Shown here: positions 1-7,845 of the stretch, in pieces | Layout: each line of letters opens with the position of its first letter | Numbering within the stretch: position 1 is the stretch's first letter | Assembly (NCBI GenBank): GCA_963822695.1 | Contig: CAWGJH010000003.1 | Location: 1 to 64,000, forward strand | Source: GCA-003244245 sp963822695 | GTDB taxonomy: Bacteria; Actinomycetota; Actinomycetes; Mycobacteriales; Pseudonocardiaceae | Reading direction: 5' to 3' | Length of the DNA: 64,000 bases | The notes under the pieces: generated by a model | Told to the model about the DNA's origin: nothing | Databases searched by the model: none | Seen by the model: the letters and a program-made list of their open reading frames with translations, nothing else | Made by a program: the position numbers and the translations under genes

Positions 1-3
1 CGG

Positions 4-1251
4 CTAGTTGTCCACACACCGTGGACCGCCGACCCCGAAACGGTTACGCAAGCTGTCCAACTCCCACACCTGACGCGGGGCACGACGATCCAGCGTGACG
101 GCTAGCTCCCGGGCGATCGGGTCGTTACGGATTCGGGTGGGCGCGATCCGGTCGGCGGTGTCCAGGTGCCTCATGGCCTCGCTGTCTCTATCCCCCTCGG
201 CCTGCGCCCAGGATCGTGCGAGCTCGAAGTGCAGCGCCGCGATGCGGTCCTTGCTGCCGAGGGTGTCCAGGTCTATCGGTTCGCGCTCGACACGCTCGGC
301 AGCCGCGGGGCCTTGCCCGAGTCTCACACCGATGGAGACGCGCCACACGTTGACGTTGGTGGGTCCAAAGTGCTGCCCCAATCCGTTGCGCTCACCGGTG
401 AGCATGGCGACCCGGACTGCCTCATCAAGGTGGTCGGCAGCGGCATCGGCATCGCTGTCCCGGGCCGCGAAGTGGGCGTCCATGAGGTGTAGCAGCCCGA
501 ACATCTCGGCGCCAAGGGTGTCGCCGTTCCTGATGGTGGTCAACTGTTGCGCATCATCGAGCGCGCGGTCCAGCATTCGCGCCGCGCGGCGCCGACCGCC
601 AGCGCGCGCCACCGACGGCGCCCGAGCAAACATGGCGAACGCCTCCAGCTCGGGCCGCTCGGTGATCCGGGCCGCGTCGAGGGCACGCTGCGCTGCCAGC
701 TGCGCAAGATGCAGGTACCTGAATGTGGTTGCTAGTACGAACGCGTGATAGGCGACCTGGGTGAGCAGTTCGGCCGCACGCCGCCGCTCCCGGCCGTGGC
801 CGGTGGCCAGGTGAACCTGCAGCTCGATCAATTCAGTGTCGATGCCTTCGCCCGAGGACCGGTAGTCGGCCGCGTCCCGCAGCTCCACAGCCGATCTCAC
901 CCAGCCATCGAGTGCGTCCAGAGGGCGCGGCCGCAGATCCGGCACATCCTCAAGGGTGGCCTCGTTGAGCCCGCGCTCGATCTGAGCGATCACCATCTTG
1001 GCACGAGCGCTCTCCCGATCCGGTGGCAGATAGAGCTGCCCAGTCAGGTCAGCCACTGAGCAGCCCAGCGCCTCGGCGAGGTCCTCGATCAGGCCCCGCC
1101 GGTTGAACCCACGTTGCCCCAATTCCAACATCGACAAGTAGGTCTTGGTGATACCGGCAAGTCCAGCCGCCACGGCGAGGCTCAACCCGCGACGACGACG
1201 GATCATACGAGCGCGCGCTCCGATCGTTCGCGCGTCGTCGTCACCGTCCAC
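4..1251 (-). CDS. XRE-family HTH regulator with TPR-like sensor region (paralogue A)
   Basis: Predicted cytoplasmic DNA-binding regulator of 415 residues. Residues about 8-70 form an XRE helix-turn-helix (IGARARMIRRRRGLSLA, then AAGLAGITKTYLSMLELGQR). The remaining ~340 residues are alanine-rich helical repeats resembling the TPR sensor part of actinobacterial XRE regulators. It is a tandem paralogue of the 415-residue protein at 1993-3240: the first ~75 and last ~60 residues are nearly identical, while the middle has diverged strongly. I infer that the two may recognise similar DNA but sense different inputs. The gene ends only 3 bases inside the window and is complete. Ligand and target genes cannot be read from the sequence. 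Confidence 0.88.
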   Translation of the reverse strand: MDGDDDARTIGARARMIRRRRGLSLAVAAGLAGITKTYLSMLELGQRGFNRRGLIEDLAEALGCSVADLTGQLYLPPDRESARAKMVIAQIERGLNEATLEDVPDLRPRPLDALDGWVRSAVELRDAADYRSSGEGIDTELIELQVHLATGHGRERRRAAELLTQVAYHAFVLATTFRYLHLAQLAAQRALDAARITERPELEAFAMFARAPSVARAGGRRRAARMLDRALDDAQQLTTIRNGDTLGAEMFGLLHLMDAHFAARDSDADAAADHLDEAVRVAMLTGERNGLGQHFGPTNVNVWRVSIGVRLGQGPAAAERVEREPIDLDTLGSKDRIAALHFELARSWAQAEGDRDSEAMRHLDTADRIAPTRIRNDPIARELAVTLDRRAPRQVWELDSLRNRFGVGGPRCVDN

Positions 1252-1275
1252 GACACCCCTCTCCTCGCTAAACCC

Positions 1276-1398
1276 TTACTGGCCACCCTCCTGGGTCCGC
1301 CGGGCACGGATGATCATCGCGACGATGTTCTCACCATCGACCCGCTCGACGTCATCAAGACCGTCGCCGGATTCGTCGGCGCCGTTCTCGTTCGTCAT
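1276..1398 (-). other. Possible short leader ORF upstream of regulator A
   Basis: A 40-codon frame starting MTNENGADESGD and ending RARRTQEGGQ stops 24 bases before the regulator start. Its last ~20 codons resemble, in DNA and protein, a short frame ending RWTREGEQ upstream of paralogue B (3343-3408). The duplicated unit therefore seems to include this upstream segment. It may be a translated leader peptide or just the tail of an ancestral upstream gene. No convincing ribosome-binding site is visible. Confidence 0.3.
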
Positions 1399-1427
1399 CG
1401 ATGCGGAATTCACAACCGGCTGCAGTA

Positions 1428-1631
1428 TCACATGGGGTCCATTCGAAATGCGACCGGTCGGTGCGCGAGCAGCGAGCAGCACTGAACGGCCCCGGGTCCT
1501 GGGAACTGGTGTACCCGGTCGGCCATCGGGGCCAGCCGGTCCCGTAGTTGCTCGTCGGTCAGCGCGTGGGCGTCGGTGGCCAGGGTCACGACCTGACCGA
1601 GCGCCCACCGCCAGCACTGTGAAGTCCGCAA
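1428..1631 (-). CDS. Small hypothetical protein in the XRE locus
   Basis: A 67-codon frame with TTG start, reading WRWALGQVVTLATDAHAL and then DEQLRDRLAPMADRVHQFPG, has an amphipathic helical look that the competing frames lack. It lies between the 97-residue companion gene upstream and regulator A downstream, all on the same strand, so it may be part of one transcript. An alternative frame (start near 1617) overlaps it and reads as low-complexity Arg/Pro. I recognise no family and see no strong ribosome-binding site. Confidence 0.35.
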   Translation of the reverse strand: MRTSQCWRWALGQVVTLATDAHALTDEQLRDRLAPMADRVHQFPGPGAVQCCSLLAHRPVAFRMDPM

Positions 1632-1671
1632 GGAAAATCAGACGACAGCGCTCACGGTGGCCGGGTGCCGC

Positions 1672-1965
1672 TCATCGGCGCAGCCACGTCCGGAGAACCT
1701 CGAACAGTGCCGTCGCGGCGTCCTCGTCGAGGATGATCACGCACGCGCCGGTCACATGCGGGTCGAGCACAATCTCACCGTTGAGCTTGCGCTCCACCAC
1801 CAGGTTGGCGAAACCCCTCGGACCCCGGTGCAGCGCACAGCTGATTGGGATCGCCTTACGGTTATCGCGAGAAGCGCCCGCGGTCGCGCCTTCCGTGACG
1901 GGGATCGTTCGAGGATTGCCGCTGGCCGGTTGCGTCGCTGGTACGTCGTTAGTGCCGTTGGTCAC
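1672..1965 (-). CDS. Small conserved protein accompanying XRE regulator
   Basis: A 97-residue protein. The N-terminal ~40 residues look disordered. The second half (FANLVVERKLNGEIVLDPH, then VTGACVIILDEDAATALFEV) has the regular beta-beta-alpha look of a small folded domain. I recall similar small proteins next to XRE/TPR regulators in actinobacteria, but no function is established. It follows regulator B on the same strand after 27 bases, so the two may be co-transcribed. The start is probably GTG; no strong Shine-Dalgarno is seen, so a shorter form starting closer to the folded part is possible. Confidence 0.6.
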   Translation of the reverse strand: MTNGTNDVPATQPASGNPRTIPVTEGATAGASRDNRKAIPISCALHRGPRGFANLVVERKLNGEIVLDPHVTGACVIILDEDAATALFEVLRTWLRR

Positions 1966-1992
1966 CAGCAGATAATGCGGTGAGATGGATGG

Positions 1993-3240
1993 CTAGGTGT
2001 CCACACGCCGTGGACCACCGACTCCGAAGCGGTGACGCAAGCTGTCCAACTCCCACACCCGACGCGGGGCACGGCGGTCCAGCGTGACGACTAGCTCCCG
2101 GGCAATGGGGTCGTTACGGATACGGGTCGGCGCGAGCCGATCCGCGGTATCCAGATGACGGATCGCCTCCGCGTCACGGTTCGGTCCGTCCTGCACCAGC
2201 GCCCGAGCCAGATCGAAATACAGCGCCGCGGATCTCTCCTGACTGTTGAGCGCGGCCACGTCCAGCGACATCCGGGTAGCCAACTCATAGGCCCGGCCGC
2301 CCTCCCCCATCTCGATACCAATCCCCAACCGCCACACCGCGACATTGGTAGGACCGAAGTGCATACACATCCCATTGCACTCCCCGATCCGCGCGGCGAT
2401 CCCCTCAGCCTCGGCCAGATACGCCTGCGCATCGTCATTCTGCTTGTCCCGCGCCGCGCGCTGCGCCGACACCAAATGCAGAAAGCCGAGCATCTCCGCA
2501 GGCAGCGTGTCCGCACTGCGCAGGCGAGCGGATGGCCCCAGCTCGTCAATCCCGGCAGCGAGCACCCGCGACGCGCGGCCACGCGCACCGAACTCCACCA
2601 GCCTTATCGCCCAAATCCAACGAGCGAGGCCGATCAGCCCGGGGTCGCCATGACGACAGGCCATATCATATCCACGTCCGGTCGCCGAGACTGACAGGTC
2701 ACCATTGCCGGCAAGCCGGTTCGCGACGTCGCCCGCCACGACGCACGACTGCACAAGCGCTGTGAACGCGCGGTCGCGATCGGTGCCTCCGGCCGTCAGC
2801 GCATGCGCCTGCAACTCGGTCAGCAGCGTGCCCAGATCACGCCCCGCCAGCGAGAACCGACCCTGGTCACGATGCTCGTTCGCGCTGGTGGCCCAGGCCA
2901 CCAGCTCCTCGAGCGGTCGCGGTGTGACGTCCGGAACCTCGTCGGGTCCGACGTCGTTGAGCGCCAGACTGATGCCGGGCAACGCTTCTCGCCCCTCAGC
3001 GGTCGCCCGGTCGGGCGCCAGGTACGGCTGGCCGGTCAGGTCAGCCACTGAGCAACCCAGCGCCTCGGCGAGGTCCTCGATCAGGCCCCGCCGGTTGAAC
3101 CCGCGCTGGCCCAATTCCAACATCGACAAGTAGGTCTTGGTGATACCGGCGAGTCCAGCCGCCACGGCGAGGCTCAGCCCACGACGACGGCGGATCATGC
3201 GAGCGCGCGCACCGATCGCCTGCGCGTCCTCAGCGTCCAC
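1993..3240 (-). CDS. XRE-family HTH regulator with TPR-like sensor region (paralogue B)
   Basis: Second 415-residue XRE/TPR regulator, starting GTG (MDAEDAQAIGARARMIRRRR). The HTH at residues 7-69 and the C-terminal ~60 residues (from RHLDTADRLAPTRIRNDPIA) are almost identical to paralogue A. Residues about 80-350 differ over most positions. This pattern suggests either duplication followed by divergence of the sensor, or gene conversion keeping the two ends alike. Unlike copy A, its 5' region contains an extra ~80 bases with a strong nested inverted repeat (3276-3328) between the upstream short frame and the start codon. Confidence 0.88.
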   Translation of the reverse strand: MDAEDAQAIGARARMIRRRRGLSLAVAAGLAGITKTYLSMLELGQRGFNRRGLIEDLAEALGCSVADLTGQPYLAPDRATAEGREALPGISLALNDVGPDEVPDVTPRPLEELVAWATSANEHRDQGRFSLAGRDLGTLLTELQAHALTAGGTDRDRAFTALVQSCVVAGDVANRLAGNGDLSVSATGRGYDMACRHGDPGLIGLARWIWAIRLVEFGARGRASRVLAAGIDELGPSARLRSADTLPAEMLGFLHLVSAQRAARDKQNDDAQAYLAEAEGIAARIGECNGMCMHFGPTNVAVWRLGIGIEMGEGGRAYELATRMSLDVAALNSQERSAALYFDLARALVQDGPNRDAEAIRHLDTADRLAPTRIRNDPIARELVVTLDRRAPRRVWELDSLRHRFGVGGPRRVDT

Positions 3241-3275
3241 AGAGCACCAACTTCATTCACCGGAGTAAGGGAGTG

Positions 3276-3328
3276 CCCTCACCGATGCCCCGGGACCCTC
3301 GCCCCGGGGCGGAACCCTCCGGTGAGGG
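3276..3328. promoter_or_regulatory. Nested inverted repeat in the 5' region of regulator B
   Basis: The outer arms CCCTCACCG (3276-3284) and CGGTGAGGG (3320-3328) enclose inner arms GCCCCGGG (3287-3294) and CCCGGGGC (3303-3310). Together they can form a two-step hairpin of 9 and 8 GC-rich pairs in RNA. It lies between a possible leader ORF and the regulator start, and is absent from the equivalent position of paralogue A. It could be an attenuator, an autoregulatory operator or a terminator of upstream transcription. There is no U-tract. Confidence 0.55.
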
Positions 3329-3342
3329 GTGCGAGCGCCAGG

Positions 3343-3408
3343 CTACTGCTCACCCTCCCGGGTCCACCGGAACGTCATAGCGTGTATGACCGCACGGCTT
3401 CCATCCAT
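3343..3408 (-). other. Possible 21-residue leader ORF upstream of regulator B
   Basis: ATG-started frame encoding MDGSRAVIHAMTFRWTREGEQ minus one residue at the limit: key features are the start MDGSRAV and the end RWTREGEQ. The 3' half matches the frame upstream of paralogue A at DNA level (both contain a run like ACCCTCC-GGGTCC-CCGG on the + strand). No Shine-Dalgarno is evident, so translation is uncertain. Confidence 0.3.
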
Positions 3409-3423
3409 GGTTGAATCTGCCGC

Positions 3424-3924
3424 GTGGATGATGACGGCCACAGGCGTCGCCGATCGAGCGGTCAGCGCACAACCGATGACCAGTCCGCGAAGGTGGTGAC
3501 GGCGAAGGATGTCGACTGGCTCGTCACTCACCTGCGGGCGGTGGTCGCCGCCAGCTCCGCCGTCTGGGCGGGCCGCGGGATGACGCTGTTACAGCTCACC
3601 GCGCTGCACCTCATCAGCGCGCTAGCACCGGTCACCCTCACCGACCTGGCCCAAGCCCTGGGCACCAGACCGCCGGCCACCTCCGCGATGGTCAACCGGC
3701 TGACCCACGCCGGCCTCGTGTGCCGCACTCCGGACCCGCACAACCGTCAACGCGTCCAGCTGACCCTCACCACCGCCGCCAAACCGATCACCGGCGACAC
3801 CGACCCGGACACCGCCAGACGCCTGCACGCAGCGCTCACCAGCATGGGCCCGCAGACCCGCCGCCACCTGCTCGACATCCTCATCGACACCGTACGGCGC
3901 TCCGCCGAGCCCACAGCGACATGA
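3424..3924 (+). CDS. MarR-family transcriptional regulator
   Basis: A 166-residue winged-helix regulator. After a basic, probably disordered N-terminus (about 25 residues), the body carries the MarR pattern: LTLLQLTALHLISALAP-like helix, then TLTDLAQALGTRPPATSAMV as helix-turn-helix, then the wing region RTPDPHNRQRVQLTLT with the typical D-x-R-x3-V/L-x-LT arrangement. The true start may lie further in, because the first residues are unconserved in character. It is divergent from the regulator-B region, and the next gene (3953) is convergent with it. Ligand and targets are unknown; MarR proteins usually repress neighbouring genes. Confidence 0.88.
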   Translation: MDDDGHRRRRSSGQRTTDDQSAKVVTAKDVDWLVTHLRAVVAASSAVWAGRGMTLLQLTALHLISALAPVTLTDLAQALGTRPPATSAMVNRLTHAGLVCRTPDPHNRQRVQLTLTTAAKPITGDTDPDTARRLHAALTSMGPQTRRHLLDILIDTVRRSAEPTAT

Positions 3925-3952
3925 ACACCCAGCGGCGGCCGGTGAGCGAGGG

Positions 3953-6574
3953 TTAGTGACCGTCGTCCGGGTCCGGGCCCTGCGCGGCAGCGCCGGGGTG
4001 GGCCGGCGTCGTCGCGGCTTGTTCGACCGCCGGGGCGGGGAACACGGTGTGCTGGGGAGCAGGCATGGGTGTGTCGGTACCCTTCACGCTGGCCCAGATC
4101 GCCTGGTTGAACTGCTGCATGTTGATCTGGTCTTCCTTGGTCAGGTCCTGCAGCTCGGACTGGGCCGAGAACGGGGCGTTGACCGGGTTGACCTCGCGCA
4201 GGTCCTGGGTCGGCTTCGTCGCGGTGTAGGGGGTGAGGTCGGGCCTGGTGCCGAAGACGGCGAGCATCGGGGTGGCGTAGGCGTCGAACTGGGTCAGCGG
4301 GCGCAGGCCCACGATGAGCTCCATGGTCCGCAGCATCGAGGCGGTGCTGTAGAAGGTGGCGTCCACCCGCCCGGTCCTGGTGTAGGGGCTGATCACCTCG
4401 GCCACGGTACGGTGCGCATCGACGTGGTCAGGCCCGTCCTGGGCGTCGTCCTCGGTGACGAAGATGGCGGTGCTGGCCCAGTACTTCGAGTGCGATACGG
4501 CGTCCACGACCTGGCCGAGTGCCCAGTCGTTGTCAGCGATGTAGGCCCGCGGGGTGGGGGCGCCGCGCTTGGTGCCCGCGTTGTGGTCATTGGGAAGGCG
4601 GAGCAGTTCGACGGTGGGCAGGTTGTTGCCCTTGACATAGCCGTTGAACTCCTTCTTCCACTCGGCGAACCGGGGCGAGCCGCAGTTCGCGATGCGTGGG
4701 GTGAAGCTATTCGGGCTGTCCGGGCAGGATAGGTCGAAGCCACGGAACGCGTGGTCGGTGTTGGCGTCGAGCACCGGATCGGTGGCCTTGGAGCTGCCGT
4801 CAGGTTGGGTCTGGACGTAGAAGCCGTAGTTACGGAAGGAGATCTTGGCTGCGGCCAGCCGGTCCCAGATGTAGGCCTGGGCCGGGTCGCGGTTCGGGGC
4901 GATCGCCGGGTCGCTGCTCTCCGACGGGTAGGGAGCGCCCCGAGCGGAGTAGTTGCCCGGCCACGCCTGCTCGGAGTAGGGGTTGGAGTTGGCCGCGACA
5001 GTCCAGTTCCAGCCCTGGGCGCTGACCTCGGCGTCGGCGTAGAAGTTGTCCAGGGTGGCGTACTCGCTCTCCAGCGCACGGGCGTTGGGCGCGGACTCCG
5101 GACCGAAGAGGTTCAGCGTGGGGTCACCGTTGCCCTTGCCCAGGCTGCCGAACACCTGGTCGTAGGTCCGGTTCTCCTTGACCACGTAGATCACGTGCTG
5201 GATCGGGCTACGCTCCCCAGCATGGCGCGGCACGATGCTCGACGCATGGCCCTCGGCGCGGACGTCGCCGTGCGAGTCGAACCCGTCATTGCGGGCCACC
5301 TGCTCGGTCCATGTCTTGAGCTGACCGTTCCCTGCGGGGATCTGCACAGTGGACAGCGTGCCGACCATCATCGAGCCGGCGTATTGGTTGGGCGTGGGGG
5401 TCTTGGAGTCGTACGGGTTGGGGTGGCCTGGCCCGTTGTTAGGCCCGGCGCCCAGGCCCTTGCCGTTGGTGATGAACAGCGCCCGGTCGCCTGTGACCAG
5501 CGCGGTGGGATACCAGGCGGTCGGGATGAGGCCGGTGACGCGTCCCGATTCCAGGTCGATGACGGCGACGTCGTTGTTGCCTGCGTTGGCGACGTAGAGC
5601 GTGCGCCCGTCCAGCGACAACGCCAGCGCATCGGGGTTGCTGCCGACCTGCGCACCCCGGTAAGGGGCGAGGCTGATGGTACGGGTCACCGCCACCGTGG
5701 CGGCGTCGATCACGCTGATCTCGTCGGAGTCGCCACCCGCCACGTAGAGGGTGCGCCCGTCGGCTGAGGCCACCGCCTTGTTGGGGTGCGTGCCGACAGT
5801 GATCGTCTTCTGCTCAGCTGGCTCAGGGCCGGTGAGGTCAAGCACCGAGACGGTGTTGCCGCCCTGGTTGGTGACGTAGGCACGGTGCCCGTCGGCCGAA
5901 GCCAGCACTGCGTAGGGACGGTGCCCAGCGGCGGTGGTGTGCACCGTGCCGGTCGGCAGGTCGACGACGGAGAACGCGTCGGCCTGCTGGTCGGCAATCA
6001 GCAGCCGGTGCCCGTCTGGGGTGAGCGCGATGCCCGCCGGCAACAGGTTGATCTTCGCTCCGGCTGGGTTGGTGGTCGGCAACGAGAGTGGCGTGCCCTC
6101 GGTGAGCGTGCCGCCGGTGACCGTGTAGCGGCGGATGAGGTTGTTACCGCCGCCGCTGGCGTACAGCGTCTTGCCGTCCTGGGTGAAAGCCAGGCCGACG
6201 AACAGCGCCTGGGGCGCCGGGTAGGACAGCGTCTGGGTCACCTTGCTGGTCGTGGTGTCGATAACCTGCAGAGACTGCGCGCCTTGCCCGTCATTGCTGA
6301 CCACTAGCCAGCGGCCGTCCGGCGAGCTCACGGCACCCAGTGGGAGATCACCGAGGTTGGTCTGCTTCCCGGCCGGGGTGACCGTGTAGCCGATCGGGGT
6401 CACCCCCGTGCCGTCATCTCCAGGGCCGTCATCTCCGGGTCCGGCGTGGTGAAGTCCCACGGCCAGCGCGGCACCGCTCAGCGCGAGGGTGGCGGCCAGC
6501 GCAACTCCCATCATGATCCGCCACCGACTATGATCCGCCGCCGACGCGTGGTCCCAGAACTGCTCATCAGCCAC
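3953..6574 (-). CDS. Membrane-anchored YncE-type beta-propeller / phosphoesterase fusion
   Basis: Predicted extracytoplasmic, membrane-anchored protein of 873 residues. I chose the GTG start at 6574 because a GGAGGGG ribosome-binding site lies 8 bases upstream; a longer frame to 6613 lacks one. A transmembrane helix spans about residues 17-42. Residues ~60-400 contain YVTN/YncE propeller repeats (SADGHRAYVTNQGGN, SLDGRTLYVANAGNND and others). From ~460 to ~800 lies a phospholipase C/acid phosphatase-like phosphoesterase domain with the signature HVIYVVKENRTYDQVFG and a later metal-site-like DGPDHVDAHRTV. This matches known bifunctional YncE/alkaline phosphatase family proteins. The C-terminal ~60 residues are Pro/Ala-rich. 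Substrate unknown. Confidence 0.9.
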   Translation of the reverse strand: MADEQFWDHASAADHSRWRIMMGVALAATLALSGAALAVGLHHAGPGDDGPGDDGTGVTPIGYTVTPAGKQTNLGDLPLGAVSSPDGRWLVVSNDGQGAQSLQVIDTTTSKVTQTLSYPAPQALFVGLAFTQDGKTLYASGGGNNLIRRYTVTGGTLTEGTPLSLPTTNPAGAKINLLPAGIALTPDGHRLLIADQQADAFSVVDLPTGTVHTTAAGHRPYAVLASADGHRAYVTNQGGNTVSVLDLTGPEPAEQKTITVGTHPNKAVASADGRTLYVAGGDSDEISVIDAATVAVTRTISLAPYRGAQVGSNPDALALSLDGRTLYVANAGNNDVAVIDLESGRVTGLIPTAWYPTALVTGDRALFITNGKGLGAGPNNGPGHPNPYDSKTPTPNQYAGSMMVGTLSTVQIPAGNGQLKTWTEQVARNDGFDSHGDVRAEGHASSIVPRHAGERSPIQHVIYVVKENRTYDQVFGSLGKGNGDPTLNLFGPESAPNARALESEYATLDNFYADAEVSAQGWNWTVAANSNPYSEQAWPGNYSARGAPYPSESSDPAIAPNRDPAQAYIWDRLAAAKISFRNYGFYVQTQPDGSSKATDPVLDANTDHAFRGFDLSCPDSPNSFTPRIANCGSPRFAEWKKEFNGYVKGNNLPTVELLRLPNDHNAGTKRGAPTPRAYIADNDWALGQVVDAVSHSKYWASTAIFVTEDDAQDGPDHVDAHRTVAEVISPYTRTGRVDATFYSTASMLRTMELIVGLRPLTQFDAYATPMLAVFGTRPDLTPYTATKPTQDLREVNPVNAPFSAQSELQDLTKEDQINMQQFNQAIWASVKGTDTPMPAPQHTVFPAPAVEQAATTPAHPGAAAQGPDPDDGH

Positions 6575-6794
6575 TGCCCTTCCCCTCCGGCCCGGACGCG
6601 ACAGTTGCCACAAGTAGCCGCGACGCTATACCGGTCCGATGGCCAGAACCCCTCGATAAGGTGCACTGACATGAACTGGAGACATGCTTTTCAGTAAGCT
6701 GAAGGGCAGAACAGACTGGCAAGTCGGCCGGCGTTCGCGCGTCACTGGGAAACCGGGGGTAGCCGGGGTTTGGCGTTCTCGATAACAAAGAACG

Positions 6795-6941
6795 CTAGCA
6801 GGGCCGTCTATAGGGTAGGTCGGGGACGTATTGTTGCCACTGGGTAGGGGTGAGGTGGGTGACGATCAGGGAGCAGACATTCTTAGCGGCCTCGTTGGGG
6901 TCGGTGTCCCACAACCGCACCGTATCATCGTCACTGAGGTT
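6795..6941 (-). pseudogene. C-terminal remnant of a WD40-repeat protein
   Basis: The frame SDDDTVRLWDTDPNEAAKN, followed by VCSLIVTHLTPTQWQQYVPDLPYRRPC and a stop (read in two parts), is the last propeller strand plus the conserved tail of actinobacterial WD40 proteins. A parallel tail (ESEWNHYLPGPEYQPPCP) ends the large WD40 pseudogene at 10172. The fragment is cut at 6942 by the end of an IS3-type element, and no matching upstream WD40 sequence follows the element on its other side. The remainder of the gene was therefore lost. Confidence 0.75.
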
Positions 6942-7837
6942 CCCCCCGTAGCACGGCCACCTCCGGTGTGGGGTCAGTGATCTTGGTCTGGCCCGGTGTG
7001 GAGGGTCTCGAAGGTGACGGGGCTGTGCATTCCGATGCTGGAATGGCGTCTTTGTGGGTTGCACCAGCATTCTATCCACTCGACGAATGGCGTTGGCAAG
7101 TTCGTCGCGGGTCTGCCATGATTTCGTGTTGAGTAGTTCAAGTTTCATCGTGCCCCAGAAGGATTCCATCCTGGCGTTGTCGTCGCAGTCGCCGACGGTA
7201 CCCATCGAGGCGAGTAGTCCGGCGGCGCGCAGACGTTGTCTGAACGCCCAGGATGTGTCTTGGCAACCGTGGTCGGCGTGGAGTATTGTTCGGTCGTCGC
7301 CGGATCGCTTGTCGGGTTGGCGGCGGATGATGGCCACGGGCGAGCGCGTCGGTGACGAGTTCGGTGCGCATATGTTCGACAATGGACCAGTCGACGATGA
7401 GCCGGGAATAGGCGTCCATGACGGCCGCGCACTATACCTTGCCTTCTGCAGCGGGGTGCTCGGTGATATCGGTGACCCATGACCGGTTCGGCTCGTCAAC
7501 GGTGAACTGGCGCGCGACCAGGTCCGAGCTGGGATCGGCGGCCGGGTCGCGCAGGGTGCAGCTGCGGCGTCGGCGCCGGTAGAGGCCCTGGATGCCGGCC
7601 GCGCGCAGGAGTCGGGCGACCCGCTTACCAACAGCCCACCCCCAAGCGTCAGTTCGGCATGGACCCGCAGCGAACCGTACGTTTCCCGGGAGTCGGCGTG
7701 AACCTGTTTAATGTGTTTGAGCAAGTATTCATTCTTCTGGTCGCGTAGTGAGGGGGGCACCGAGAAAGCCAGTCGTAGTAGCCTGATCGTGACACGGTCA
7801 GTACCCGACAGGCCACCGCGACATCGATCTCGTCGTC

Positions 7838-7845
7838 GGCGAGTT
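7838..7845. repeat. Target-site duplication, left copy (GGCGAGTT)
   Basis: GGCGAGTT sits immediately outside the left terminal repeat of the IS66-type element, and the identical octamer occurs at 9423-9430. IS66-family transposition is known to make 8-bp duplications. Removing the element and one copy reconnects the OrfB frame of the host IS3 element. Confidence 0.93.
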
